From: Anaerococcus jeddahensis
Lineage (GTDB): Bacteria > Bacillota > Clostridia > Tissierellales > Peptoniphilaceae
Assembly (NCBI RefSeq): GCF_001182725.1
Contig: NZ_CWHU01000004.1
Coordinates: 62,001 to 126,000 of the forward strand
DNA length: 64,000 nucleotides
Direction of reading: 5' to 3'
The notes beneath the pieces are model-generated. The model saw only the letters and a program-made list of their open reading frames with translations. It did no database searches and was not told where the DNA came from. The first letter of the stretch is position 1. Every line of letters begins with the position of its first letter. This document shows, piece by piece, positions 24,968-33,598 of the stretch. A program made the translations under genes and the position numbers.

Positions 24968-26341
24968 TTATCTTAATTTTCTTTTTATAAACTTACCCAT
25001 ACCCTCTTTGCCATAGTATCCATCTTGATCCAAAATAATTTTTCCTCTTGAAATAACAGTATCAACTTTCACCTTAGTTTCATATCCTTCATAACTTGTG
25101 TAATCACATCTTGAATGTCTGTTATTTTCTCTTATTGTGTAGGATTTTTTTGAAAATATTCCTATGTCTGCGTCTTTGTTTTCTTCTAAACTTCCCTTAT
25201 ATTTTGAAAATCCAAAAATTTCTGCTGGATTTTTGCATAAAAGTTCTGTCAATCTTTCTAATGGAACATTTCTTTTTAAGCCTTCAGTCAAAACAACTTC
25301 CATTCTCTCTTCAACTCCAGGAATTCCTCCTGGTGCTTTTGTAAAATCATCAGCGTAAGGTTTTTTCTCACTTTCATAGATAAATGGGCAATGGTCAGTT
25401 GCTATTACATTTACATCTCCATTTTTTATCCCCTCCCACAAGGCTTCAATATCTAATTTTTTTCTAAGGGGAGGTGCGCAAATATATTTAACAGCTTCCT
25501 CGTTTGGATTATCCATATACTTACTTTCATCATAGACTAGGTATTGGGTGCAAGTTTCACAATAAATATTTTTTAGTCCCCTCGCCCTTGCAGCTTTTAT
25601 TTCATCAAGTCCTTCTTTGGTTGATGTGTGAACTATATAAAGTTTTGGATCACCTGCAACTTTTGAAAGATAGGCAAGTCTATTTATTGTTTCTGCCTCA
25701 CTTTCATTTGGTCTTGTTAGGGCGTGATATTTTGGGGAAAGATTTCCAGCTTCAATCGCCTCTTTTCTTAATTCTTTTATTAGTCCATCGTTTTCACAAT
25801 GAACACAAATTATTGTTCCAAGATCTTTTGCCTTTTTTAAAACTCGTAAGATTTCATCATCTTCAAGTTTTCCAGCATAAGTTGAATAGATTTTAATGGA
25901 TGGGATTCCCCCATCCATTAACTCTTCTATTTCTTCAATCAAATCATCATTTACTTCATACATTGCTCCGTGAAAAGAATAATCTATGACAGCTTTTCCG
26001 TCTGCAATATCGTGGTAATGGTCGATTAATTTGTGAAGGCTTGCTCCTTTTTCCAAAGCTCCTATGTGATCACAAATGGTAGTTGTTGCTCCATAACTTG
26101 CTGCTATTGTTCCTGTATAAAAATCATCACAAGCAACAAATTTTCCCAAATCCAAAGACATGTGGGTGTGAACGTCTACTCCACCTGCCGTAACTATTTT
26201 ATCTTTGGCATCAATAATTTTTTCAGCACTTAGGTTTAAATTTTTGCCAATTTTTTGGATTTTTTCATCTTCTATATAAATATCTAAATTTTCTATTTTT
26301 TCATCTAGAACTACAGTTCCATTTTTAATCAATATAGACAC
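24968..26341 (-). CDS. Dihydropyrimidinase/D-hydantoinase family amidohydrolase 1
   Basis: 457 residues with two-zinc cyclic amidohydrolase ligands: His58/His60 in VDVHTHMSLD, carbamylated Lys150 in PSIKIYSTY, and His/Asp in VHCEND, IVHTSTKEG and ATDHCPF. It hydrolyses cyclic amides; in the equivalent E. coli locus HyuA occupies this place and is part of the purine-degradation gene set. The start is GTG at 26341 with GGTGAAGG upstream. It lies 10 bp before the fused dehydrogenase gene and 15 bp after the small Fe-S subunit gene. A second copy occurs at 38-39.5 kb. Confidence 0.88.
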   Translation of the reverse strand: MSILIKNGTVVLDEKIENLDIYIEDEKIQKIGKNLNLSAEKIIDAKDKIVTAGGVDVHTHMSLDLGKFVACDDFYTGTIAASYGATTTICDHIGALEKGASLHKLIDHYHDIADGKAVIDYSFHGAMYEVNDDLIEEIEELMDGGIPSIKIYSTYAGKLEDDEILRVLKKAKDLGTIICVHCENDGLIKELRKEAIEAGNLSPKYHALTRPNESEAETINRLAYLSKVAGDPKLYIVHTSTKEGLDEIKAARARGLKNIYCETCTQYLVYDESKYMDNPNEEAVKYICAPPLRKKLDIEALWEGIKNGDVNVIATDHCPFIYESEKKPYADDFTKAPGGIPGVEERMEVVLTEGLKRNVPLERLTELLCKNPAEIFGFSKYKGSLEENKDADIGIFSKKSYTIRENNRHSRCDYTSYEGYETKVKVDTVISRGKIILDQDGYYGKEGMGKFIKRKLR

Positions 26342-26356
26342 GCCTTCACCTGCTTT

Positions 26357-26956
26357 TTACATATAATCTTTTTTATCTTCTTCTTTGATTTGATTTACTA
26401 CATGTTCTTCTATTTCTTCAAAACCATTTTCAATATTGTTTGCTTTTTGTACTGCTATTAAAATATTTTCGTAACCTGTACATCTACACATGTGATTTGC
26501 CAATTCTTTTCTAAGCTCATCAATTGTGTAATATTTTCCTCTTGCTATTATTTCTGTTGCAGAAACTATAAAGCCTGGTGTACAAAAACCACATTGAACT
26601 GCTGCTTCATCTACAAAGGCTTGTTGGATAATTGAAAGTGAACCATCAGATGCTGTTAGGCCTTCTGTTGTCCAAATATCTTTTCCTTCTGCCCAAATTG
26701 CAAGATAAATACATGAGTTAAAGCTTTCGCCGTCAATTAAAACTGCGCAAGCTCCACATTCTCCAACTTCGCAACCTTTTTTTACACTTGTAAGGGCAAA
26801 TTCATTTCTCAAAAAATCTGTAAGTGATTCTCTCACATCAACCATTTTTGTAACCCTGATTCCATTAATTCTACATTTTACAATTTTATATTGAGGTTCG
26901 TAATGTAGTTTTTCTTCTGGTTTTGGGCCGTATGGTCCATATTCTCTGCTATGCAT
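26357..26956 (-). CDS. xdhC: Xanthine dehydrogenase [2Fe-2S] subunit
   Basis: 199 residues. Cluster I cysteines are 62, 67, 70 and 82 (GCEVGECGAC... C); cluster II are 122, 125, 157 and 159 (QCGFCTPG and HMCRCTGY). It passes electrons from the Mo site to the FAD subunit. A 25-residue N-terminal extension (EYGPYGPKPEEKLHYEPQY) is longer than in many homologues. The start ATG at 26956 overlaps the end of the FAD-subunit gene by 8 bp, with a ribosome site GGAGGG within it, so the subunits are co-translated. Confidence 0.9.
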   Translation of the reverse strand: MHSREYGPYGPKPEEKLHYEPQYKIVKCRINGIRVTKMVDVRESLTDFLRNEFALTSVKKGCEVGECGACAVLIDGESFNSCIYLAIWAEGKDIWTTEGLTASDGSLSIIQQAFVDEAAVQCGFCTPGFIVSATEIIARGKYYTIDELRKELANHMCRCTGYENILIAVQKANNIENGFEEIEEHVVNQIKEEDKKDYM

Positions 26957-27833
26957 TTAATCCCTCCTCATGTTTTTTTCTAATTTCTTTTAAACATCTT
27001 GTGGTTATTTCGTAAAGTATTTGTGTTCTTAGGGCTTTTGATGCTCTCCATGAATCTCTTGGAGATAATTCATCTAGGGCTTTTTTTGCAAATACATTTA
27101 TATTATTATCTGTAAGTTCTCTTCCTACTAAAGTTTTTTCTGCTTCAAAAGCTCTAACTGGAATTGCTGCTGCAACTCCATAAGATATTCTTACTTCTTC
27201 TACTTTATTATTTCCATCAAATTTTACATTTGCTGATGCTGTTGATGTTGCTATATCCATAGCATTTCTCATTGCATATTTAAAATAGTGTCCGTAATGA
27301 TTTTCGTAGGATTCTTTTTTAATTTTTATTGCTGTAACAATTTCAGTTTCTCTTATGTCCACTGTTGCATATTTTATATAAAAATCTTTTACAGGAACAT
27401 CCCTGTAGCCATTTTCGCCTTTTAATTCAATTATAGCATCATAAGCCATAACTGTTGTACAAGAATCTGCTGATGGAGCTGCATTACAAATATTTCCACC
27501 AATTGTTGCAATATTTCTAAGTTGAGGACCACCTGCAGTGTCAACTGCTTCTCCCAAAGTATTTATATATTTTTGAATTATTGGATCATTTGTAATGTGA
27601 GTAAAGCTTGTCAATGAACCAATTCTAATTGTTCCATCTTCTTCCATGCTAACTCCCCTAAGCTCATCTATAAGATAAAGTGAAATAAGCTCAAGGCCTG
27701 CCATTTTTCCTTCTCTAATTTTTACCAAAACATCAGAACCACCAGCTATATATCTTGCTTCAGGATGTTCTTTTTTTAATTGTATTGCCTCATCAATTGT
27801 ATAGGCTTCATAAATTCTTTTTACATCATACAT
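26949..27833 (-). CDS. xdhB: Xanthine dehydrogenase FAD-binding subunit
   Basis: 294 residues of the CO-dehydrogenase/xanthine dehydrogenase FAD fold. The flavin-binding blocks ARYIAGGSDVLVKIREGK and NIATIGGNICNAAPSADS are clear; the C-terminal domain follows (ELSPRDSWRASKALR). It takes electrons from the [2Fe-2S] subunit and passes them to NAD(P)+ or another carrier. It is between the Mo subunit (12 bp upstream) and the Fe-S subunit (8 bp overlap). ATG at 27833 with GGAGAAAAATT in front. Confidence 0.9.
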   Translation of the reverse strand: MYDVKRIYEAYTIDEAIQLKKEHPEARYIAGGSDVLVKIREGKMAGLELISLYLIDELRGVSMEEDGTIRIGSLTSFTHITNDPIIQKYINTLGEAVDTAGGPQLRNIATIGGNICNAAPSADSCTTVMAYDAIIELKGENGYRDVPVKDFYIKYATVDIRETEIVTAIKIKKESYENHYGHYFKYAMRNAMDIATSTASANVKFDGNNKVEEVRISYGVAAAIPVRAFEAEKTLVGRELTDNNINVFAKKALDELSPRDSWRASKALRTQILYEITTRCLKEIRKKHEEGLNA

Positions 27834-27845
27834 AATTTTTCTCCT

Positions 27846-30161
27846 TTAAGCATCATATTCCATATCTTGTTCGTAGTCATTTTCAATTAGTCCAGCTTCT
27901 TTGAAAAGTGGGAACAAAACGTGTGGTGTCATTGGACATTTATTAACTTGTACTCCTGTTGCATTTAAAATTGCATTTCTTATTGCTGGAGCTGGAGAAC
28001 AAGTTGGTGGTTCACCAAGTGATTTTGTATTAAATGGTGAAACTGGTGATGGATTTTCTATAAAGTAAACTTCAAAGTGTGGATGATCCATTGTTGTTGA
28101 TAATTTATAATCAAGAAGATTATTATTTAAAATTTGTCCCTTATCATTATATTTTAATTCTTCTGATAAAGCATATCCAACTGCCATACTCATTCCGCCG
28201 TGAGCTTGAGCTTCAGCAAGTCTAGGATTTATAAGTCTACCACAATCGTGAACATTTATAAGTCTTAGAAGTTTAACTTTTCCAAGTGAAATATCAACTT
28301 CAACTTCTGCGAATGAACAACCAAATGAGAAAGCATTATTTCTTATTGTATAAGTTTCTTCAGCAGAAATATGTTCACTATCACGAGTATCATACAAGGC
28401 TTCTGTTGCAAGCTCGCCCAAAGTCATTAGTGGTTTATTATCAACTTTTCTAATTATCATACTATCAACAAGGTCAAGATTGTTAGGAGTATATTCCAAA
28501 ATTTTTCTTGCCCTATCTAATATTTTTTCTTTAAATACTCTAGCAGTATTTGTAATAGAAAAACTTGAAACAAAAGTTTGTCTTGAAGCATAAGCTCCCA
28601 AACCAAATGGAGTTACATCTGTATCTTGAGTTGAAACTATATGAACATCTTCCATTTTTACACCAATAGCATCTGCTGCCATTTGTGAAAATGCTGTATC
28701 TCCACCTTGACCGATTTCAGTTTCTCCAAGTTGCATTTGAACTGAACCGTCTTGGTTTAAAACCATTCTACAAGAAGAAGATTCTAGAGAAATTGGATAA
28801 ACTGCTGTGTTATACCAAAATGTTGCAAGTCCTATTCCTCTTCTTATATTTCCAGTTTGATTTTTATATTCTTCTTTCTTTTTATCATAGTCAATTGCTT
28901 TTCTACCAACTGCCATTGCTTCTCTAAATGAATCATAATAATTTTCATTTCTTGAAAAACCATCAACAAATCCTTTTGGCATTATATTTTGAATTCTTAA
29001 TTCCAAAGGATCCATATTCATAGCTTTTGCAACATCGTCAAGATGAGATTCAAAAGCAAACATAGTTTGTGGAATTCCATATCCCCTCATAGCTCCTGCT
29101 GTTGGAAGATTTGTATAAACTGTATAACCATCAGCTTGAGTATTATCGCAAGGATATAATTGATGGAAACAATTTGTTCCCTTTGCAGCTATTGAATGGC
29201 CGTGAGATGCATAAGCACCGTTGTTAGAAAATAATTCCAATTTTCTTGCAGCAAAAGTTCCATCAGCTCTTACATAAGAAATGATATGAAGTTTTTGTGC
29301 GTGTCTTGTTCTTGTTGAAACAAAAGTTTCTTCTCTTGATGTATCAAGTTTTACAGGATGACCGCCAACTTGAGTTGTAAGATAAGCTGCTAATGGTTCA
29401 TACAAAGCATCTTGCTTGTTACCAAAACCTCCACCAATATATGGTTTTACAACTCTAATTTTTCCCCAGCCAATTCCCAAAGCTTGACCGCAAACACGTC
29501 TTACAATGTGAGGAATTTGAGTTGAAGCAATCACAACAATTTTTCCTTGCTCTTCATAAGCACAAGCAATTCCATTTTCAATATGAGAATGTTGAACGAT
29601 TGGAGTTTCGTACCAGCCTTCAACTTTTGTAAGGCCTTCTTCTTTTATAGCCTCTTCATAATTTCCCCTATGATTTTTAGTATGACCTAAAACATTATCA
29701 GGAAATTTATCGTGAATTGGTCTTAATCCATTATTCATAGATTCAATAGGATCCAAAACAACTTCATATTCTTCATATTCAACTTCAATTAATTTCAAAG
29801 CTTGACTTGCAGAAACTTCATTTTCTGCAATAACAACAGCCACATCGTCGCCATAATATCTAACATGTTCATTTAATAATCTTCTATCAGCAACATCTTG
29901 ATGGCCTTTGTCAGTTGACCAAGGGTGACCTGCAGTTGGGAAAGTATGTTTTGGCACATCAAAACAAGTAATAATTTTTACAACTCCCTCAACCTCTTCA
30001 GCCTTTTTAGTATCAATTAAGATAACCTTTCCATGACCGATTGTTGAATGCAAAACTTTAGCAACATAAGCACCGTTAATGATTAAATCTTCTGTATATT
30101 TTGCACGTCCTGTTACCTTATCATATGCGTCAACTCTTTTAACACTTTTTCCTACGTACAT
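27846..30161 (-). CDS. xdhA: Xanthine dehydrogenase molybdenum-binding subunit
   Basis: 771 residues, typical for separate Mo subunits. It has YIGGGFGNKQDALYEPLA (molybdopterin loop), AGAMRGYGIPQTMFAFE with the substrate Arg, GETEIGQGGDTAFSQM and the catalytic Glu in NTKSLGEPPTCSP. It would hydroxylate hypoxanthine/xanthine, or, working in reverse with reductant, could act on urate; the direction is not visible. It is the first gene of xdhA-xdhB-xdhC-hydantoinase-fused XDH, 10 bp or less apart or overlapping for most joints. ATG at 30161 behind AGGAGG. Confidence 0.9.
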   Translation of the reverse strand: MYVGKSVKRVDAYDKVTGRAKYTEDLIINGAYVAKVLHSTIGHGKVILIDTKKAEEVEGVVKIITCFDVPKHTFPTAGHPWSTDKGHQDVADRRLLNEHVRYYGDDVAVVIAENEVSASQALKLIEVEYEEYEVVLDPIESMNNGLRPIHDKFPDNVLGHTKNHRGNYEEAIKEEGLTKVEGWYETPIVQHSHIENGIACAYEEQGKIVVIASTQIPHIVRRVCGQALGIGWGKIRVVKPYIGGGFGNKQDALYEPLAAYLTTQVGGHPVKLDTSREETFVSTRTRHAQKLHIISYVRADGTFAARKLELFSNNGAYASHGHSIAAKGTNCFHQLYPCDNTQADGYTVYTNLPTAGAMRGYGIPQTMFAFESHLDDVAKAMNMDPLELRIQNIMPKGFVDGFSRNENYYDSFREAMAVGRKAIDYDKKKEEYKNQTGNIRRGIGLATFWYNTAVYPISLESSSCRMVLNQDGSVQMQLGETEIGQGGDTAFSQMAADAIGVKMEDVHIVSTQDTDVTPFGLGAYASRQTFVSSFSITNTARVFKEKILDRARKILEYTPNNLDLVDSMIIRKVDNKPLMTLGELATEALYDTRDSEHISAEETYTIRNNAFSFGCSFAEVEVDISLGKVKLLRLINVHDCGRLINPRLAEAQAHGGMSMAVGYALSEELKYNDKGQILNNNLLDYKLSTTMDHPHFEVYFIENPSPVSPFNTKSLGEPPTCSPAPAIRNAILNATGVQVNKCPMTPHVLFPLFKEAGLIENDYEQDMEYDA

Positions 30162-30245
30162 TTTAACCTCCTAAAATGTTTTAAAGCATTTTCCTTTTAT
30201 GTACATCAATTACATTTAGCTTTGTAATTGTATATTGTATATAAT

Positions 30246-30275
30246 ATATTACCACAAGTGACTAATCGTTTTCAA
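30246..30275 (-). promoter_or_regulatory. xdhA operon promoter
   Basis: On the minus strand TTGAAA (30275-30270), 18 bp, TAATAT (30251-30246), about 85 bp before xdhA. Just downstream, TTGTAATTGTATATTGTATA (plus-strand reading, 30221-30240) is a run of TTGTA repeats that could bind a GntR-type regulator such as the one at 55.2 kb (inference). Confidence 0.5.
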
Positions 30276-30366
30276 GGTTTTGAGAGATTTTTTTTAAAAA
30301 TTTTTTTCCAAATTTCCCCCATATTTTTTTCATTTTTTTAAAAATTTTAATTTATTATTCATTTGG

Positions 30367-30497
30367 CAAAAAAATAAAGCTTAAAATCTTTATTTTCCTA
30401 AAAAATAGTGAATTTTATTTGAAATTTATTTAAAATAATTCTTTTTAAATAATCCAAATAAAAATATATTTTATATAAAGATTTTAAGCTTTTTATT
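30367..30497 (-). terminator. Long-loop terminator after the first NCS2 permease gene
   Basis: A 17 bp perfect inverted repeat (AAGCTTAAAATCTTTAT, extended by AATA sides) has arms at 30373-30393 and 30475-30497 with an 80-base AT-rich loop. On the minus strand the second arm is followed by TTTATTTTTTT. The first arm begins within 2 bases of the permease stop codon. This and the xdh promoter are all I see in the 30162-30498 gap. Confidence 0.6.
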
Positions 30498-30498
30498 T

Positions 30499-31905
30499 TT
30501 ACTCTTCTTCTAATTCTTTAATCTCAAGATTTTCAAGCGAATCGTCTTTCGCCTTGTCTTCTTCTTTTTCTGGAATAATTAAATTCATTAATACTGCAGA
30601 AATTGTTGCAAGTACAACTGGTGATGATCCAATTGCTACTGCTAATTCTTCTGGCATAAAGAAAACGCCAGCATTTTGTGCGCTTGCTGCAACTGTAGTA
30701 AATCCAATACCTAAAGCTACAGAAACTCCAACTATTGAAGTATTTCTTCCACTTAGAGGTTGGCTTGTTATCATTCTAACTCCGTTCATTGTTATAGCTG
30801 CAAAAACTGAAAGTGTTGCTCCTCCCAAAACTGGATAAGGAATTGTTGTAAGTATTGAAGATAATTTTGGAACAAGTCCTGATATTAAAATTATCAAAGA
30901 GGCTATGGTAAATACTTTTTTATTTACTACCTTGTTTATTGAAACAATTCCAGCATTTTGTGAGAATGTTGCTGTTGGAAGACATCCAAAAATCGCTCCA
31001 AGTAAGTTTGCAACACCGTATCCTATAATTCCACCTCTTAATTCTTTTGGTGTAGGAATTCTATCCATACCACCTACTGTTGTTGAAGTCATATCCCCTA
31101 TTCCTTCAATTGCTGTTACTATAAAAATGATTGTGATTGAAACTATTGCTGATGGTTCAAAAGCAATTCCAAAGTGAAGTGGTTCTACAACTGAAATCCA
31201 ACCTGCTTCTTTTACCGGAGAAAAATCTACCATTCCAAAAAACATTGATATTATGTATCCAATAATCATAGCAAATAATACATTTGCTAGTTTAAACATT
31301 CCTTTTCCAAAATGTGTAAATCCTAGTCCTAATATTAAAGTTATTCCTCCAACTAACCAATTTTGCCAAGCTCCCCAGCCAGCAACTTCTACACTTCCTG
31401 CTCCTCCCATATAATTCATAGCTACAGGATAAAGTGATAGACCTATTACTAAAACTACTGTTCCTGAAACAAGTGGTGGAAATAGTGGCATTATGTATTT
31501 TAATCCGATTCCAAAAAGTATTGAACAAATTCCACCAACGATTTGTGCTCCCAATACTATGGCAACAACTTCAACGGGGCCTCGTGCTCCAAATTGATTT
31601 GCTAGAGCAATCATAGTTGGTACATAAGCAAATGAAACTCCAAATATCATTGGAAGTCTTGATCCTACAATTTTAATTGGATAAATCATCAACAATGATG
31701 TAAGTGCTGAGCCTATAAGGGCAATTTGTATTAAAATAATTGTATCTTTTGGTGAAAGTCCACTTGCTCCAGCAAGCATTAATGGTGGAGTAATACAACC
31801 TGCAATCATTGCAACAACGTGTTGAAAGGCAAGTGGCAACGCCTCTTTTGTAGTTACCTCTCCGTCGAAACTAAAAAGTCCGCTAAATTTTTTTTCTTTT
31901 TCCAT
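30499..31905 (-). CDS. NCS2 nucleobase:cation symporter, xanthine/uracil/urate permease 1
   Basis: 468 residues, about 14 membrane segments, NAT/NCS2 family. The family motif region reads SQNAGIVSINK, against the usual QNxGxxxxT[RKG]; the threonine is Asn here, which may bear on substrate choice. Its position between xdhA and a second NCS2 gene, within a purine degradation locus like E. coli ygfU (urate) and xanthine permeases, suggests uptake of xanthine or urate. Highly acidic C-terminal tail (about 25 residues). ATG at 31905 with AAAGGAAAA upstream. Confidence 0.87.
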   Translation of the reverse strand: MEKEKKFSGLFSFDGEVTTKEALPLAFQHVVAMIAGCITPPLMLAGASGLSPKDTIILIQIALIGSALTSLLMIYPIKIVGSRLPMIFGVSFAYVPTMIALANQFGARGPVEVVAIVLGAQIVGGICSILFGIGLKYIMPLFPPLVSGTVVLVIGLSLYPVAMNYMGGAGSVEVAGWGAWQNWLVGGITLILGLGFTHFGKGMFKLANVLFAMIIGYIISMFFGMVDFSPVKEAGWISVVEPLHFGIAFEPSAIVSITIIFIVTAIEGIGDMTSTTVGGMDRIPTPKELRGGIIGYGVANLLGAIFGCLPTATFSQNAGIVSINKVVNKKVFTIASLIILISGLVPKLSSILTTIPYPVLGGATLSVFAAITMNGVRMITSQPLSGRNTSIVGVSVALGIGFTTVAASAQNAGVFFMPEELAVAIGSSPVVLATISAVLMNLIIPEKEEDKAKDDSLENLEIKELEEE

Positions 31906-31989
31906 AAAAATTTTCCTTTTCTTTTTTTATAAAATTATAAGGCTTACTTTGTGTAAGCATATTTTTTTATTTTAATTTAAAAAATAATT

Positions 31990-32030
31990 TTTAGCCTTAT
32001 TTAAAATAATTTTATTAAATAAGGCTAAAT
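31990..32030 (-). terminator. Terminator of second NCS2 permease gene
   Basis: TTTAGCCTTATTTAA pairs with TTAAATAAGGCTAAA (loop about 11) just after the 32037 stop; on the minus strand it is followed by AATTATTTTTT. Confidence 0.7.
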
Positions 32031-32036
32031 TTTAAA

Positions 32037-33407
32037 TTATTTTTCGTCCATTTCTTTTCTTTCTTTTTCTTCTTGTTCTAAAGTTTTCTTTGGCATTATT
32101 ATATTTAATAAAAATACTACTATAGTTGCCATAACTACAGGAGATGATGTAAATACCATTCTAAACCATTCTGGAAATTGTGCTAAAGCATGATCGCCTA
32201 ATTGAACAATTCCCATACCAAGGGCTATTCCTAGTCCTACTATTGTTACGTTTCTTGAACTCATTTCATCTGACATTATCAGCTTCATTCCACTCATTGT
32301 AATTTGTGCAAAAACTGTAATAGTTGCTCCACCTATTACTGCCTGTGGAACTGATAGCATCAAAGCTCCAAATTTGGGAATAAATCCTGCAACAAGAATA
32401 AGGCTTGCTGTTATTGCAAAAACTTTTCTTGCAACAACTTTTGTAAGTGAAACTATTCCAACGTTTTGACTGTATGTTGCTGTTGGCATACCACCAATCA
32501 AAGCTCCTATTACAGAAGCAATACCATTTGCTTTTATTCCACCTTCAAGCTCATCTCCTGTTGGAACTCTATTAAGACCTCCAGCTGTTGTTGAAGATAA
32601 GTCTCCTACGGCTTGAATTGAATTTACAACAAACATTACTGACATTGTAACTACTGCATCGATTGGAAATTCTAATTTAAATGGCATTATTCTTGGTAAG
32701 GTTAGCCAAGCAGCTTCTTTTACTCCATCAAAATGAACTATTCCAAAAAATATTGATGCTACATATCCTACACCAATTCCTATTAAAATAGCTGCAAGTT
32801 TTATAATTCCTTTTCCAAACATATTACAGCAAAGTGTTACTGCTAAAGTTAAAAATGCTACACCCCAATAAACCAATTCTCCTTGATTTGGATTTCCATT
32901 TCCTCCTGCCATATAATTTAAGGCAACAGAATAAAGGGAAAGTCCTATTGTTAAAACTACAGTTCCTGAAACCATTGGTGGAAAATATTTATAAATTCTT
33001 TTTATATTCATACCTACTATAAAGGCAACAATACCACCGACTAATTGAGCTCCATAGACTGCTCCAATTCCATATTTTATTCCTATTGATGTCAAAACTG
33101 GAATATATGCAAAACTTATTCCCATAATTACCGGAAGTTTTGCACCAACTTTAAAAACTGGATATAATTGCAAAAATGTTGCTATAGCTGCTACAAACAT
33201 GCCCGCTTGAATTAAATAAACTGCATCTTGGGCTGATATTGCAAATTCCGTATTAGCTAATTGTCCTGTAAGAACGATTGCCGGAAGAGTATTTCCTACA
33301 ATCATTGCCAACAAGTGTTGGAGGGCAATCGGCAAACTCCTTTTCAAACTGGGATTTGCATCCATATCAAACAAGGAAGTGTTTGCATTTTTTTCTTCGT
33401 TTTTCAT
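32037..33407 (-). CDS. NCS2 nucleobase:cation symporter, xanthine/uracil/urate permease 2
   Basis: 456 residues, about 14 membrane segments, clearly paralogous to the next gene. The family motif is canonical: SQNVGIVSLTK. It starts with a short acidic cytoplasmic tail (MKNEEKNANTSLFDMDANPS) and ends with a charged KKTLEQEEKERKEMDEK tail. The different motifs suggest the two carry different purines. ATG at 33407 has AAAGGAGA; a palindrome TGACA-N9-TGTCA lies 21 bp before the start codon. Separated from the first permease by a terminator, so the two can be controlled independently. Confidence 0.87.
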   Translation of the reverse strand: MKNEEKNANTSLFDMDANPSLKRSLPIALQHLLAMIVGNTLPAIVLTGQLANTEFAISAQDAVYLIQAGMFVAAIATFLQLYPVFKVGAKLPVIMGISFAYIPVLTSIGIKYGIGAVYGAQLVGGIVAFIVGMNIKRIYKYFPPMVSGTVVLTIGLSLYSVALNYMAGGNGNPNQGELVYWGVAFLTLAVTLCCNMFGKGIIKLAAILIGIGVGYVASIFFGIVHFDGVKEAAWLTLPRIMPFKLEFPIDAVVTMSVMFVVNSIQAVGDLSSTTAGGLNRVPTGDELEGGIKANGIASVIGALIGGMPTATYSQNVGIVSLTKVVARKVFAITASLILVAGFIPKFGALMLSVPQAVIGGATITVFAQITMSGMKLIMSDEMSSRNVTIVGLGIALGMGIVQLGDHALAQFPEWFRMVFTSSPVVMATIVVFLLNIIMPKKTLEQEEKERKEMDEK

Positions 33408-33427
33408 TTCATCTCCTTTTGTTTTTT

Positions 33428-33446
33428 TGACATTTGCTAAGTGTCA
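33428..33446. promoter_or_regulatory. Palindrome before second NCS2 gene, possible operator
   Basis: TGACATTTGCTAAGTGTCA has 5 bp arms around a 9-base centre. It lies between a TATAAT-like -10 and the ribosome site, where a repressor could block transcription. Confidence 0.35.
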
Positions 33447-33560
33447 TTTAATAAATTTTTAAGCTTATCATTATAATACACTTTGTTATAAATTAAACAA
33501 ATAATATCATAAAAATTTTTTGATTTTTTAAAATAATTTTATATTTTAAATATATTTTTT

Positions 33561-33593
33561 ATTAAGCTAGTTTAAAAAATAAACTAGCTTAAT
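33561..33593 (-). other. Intergenic hairpin after ssnA
   Basis: ATTAAGCTAGTTT and AAACTAGCTTAAT form a perfect 13 bp stem with a seven-base loop, 5 bp after the ssnA stop codon. The minus strand continues AAAAAATATATTT, not a T tract, so it may protect the mRNA 3' end or terminate inefficiently. Confidence 0.6.
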
Positions 33594-33598
33594 AAATT

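Noticed and set aside
30162..33598. Purine (guanine/xanthine) riboswitch before xdhA or the NCS2 permeases
   Set aside because: The conserved TATA...GTTTCTACC and paired loop sequences of purine riboswitches were not found in these upstream regions.
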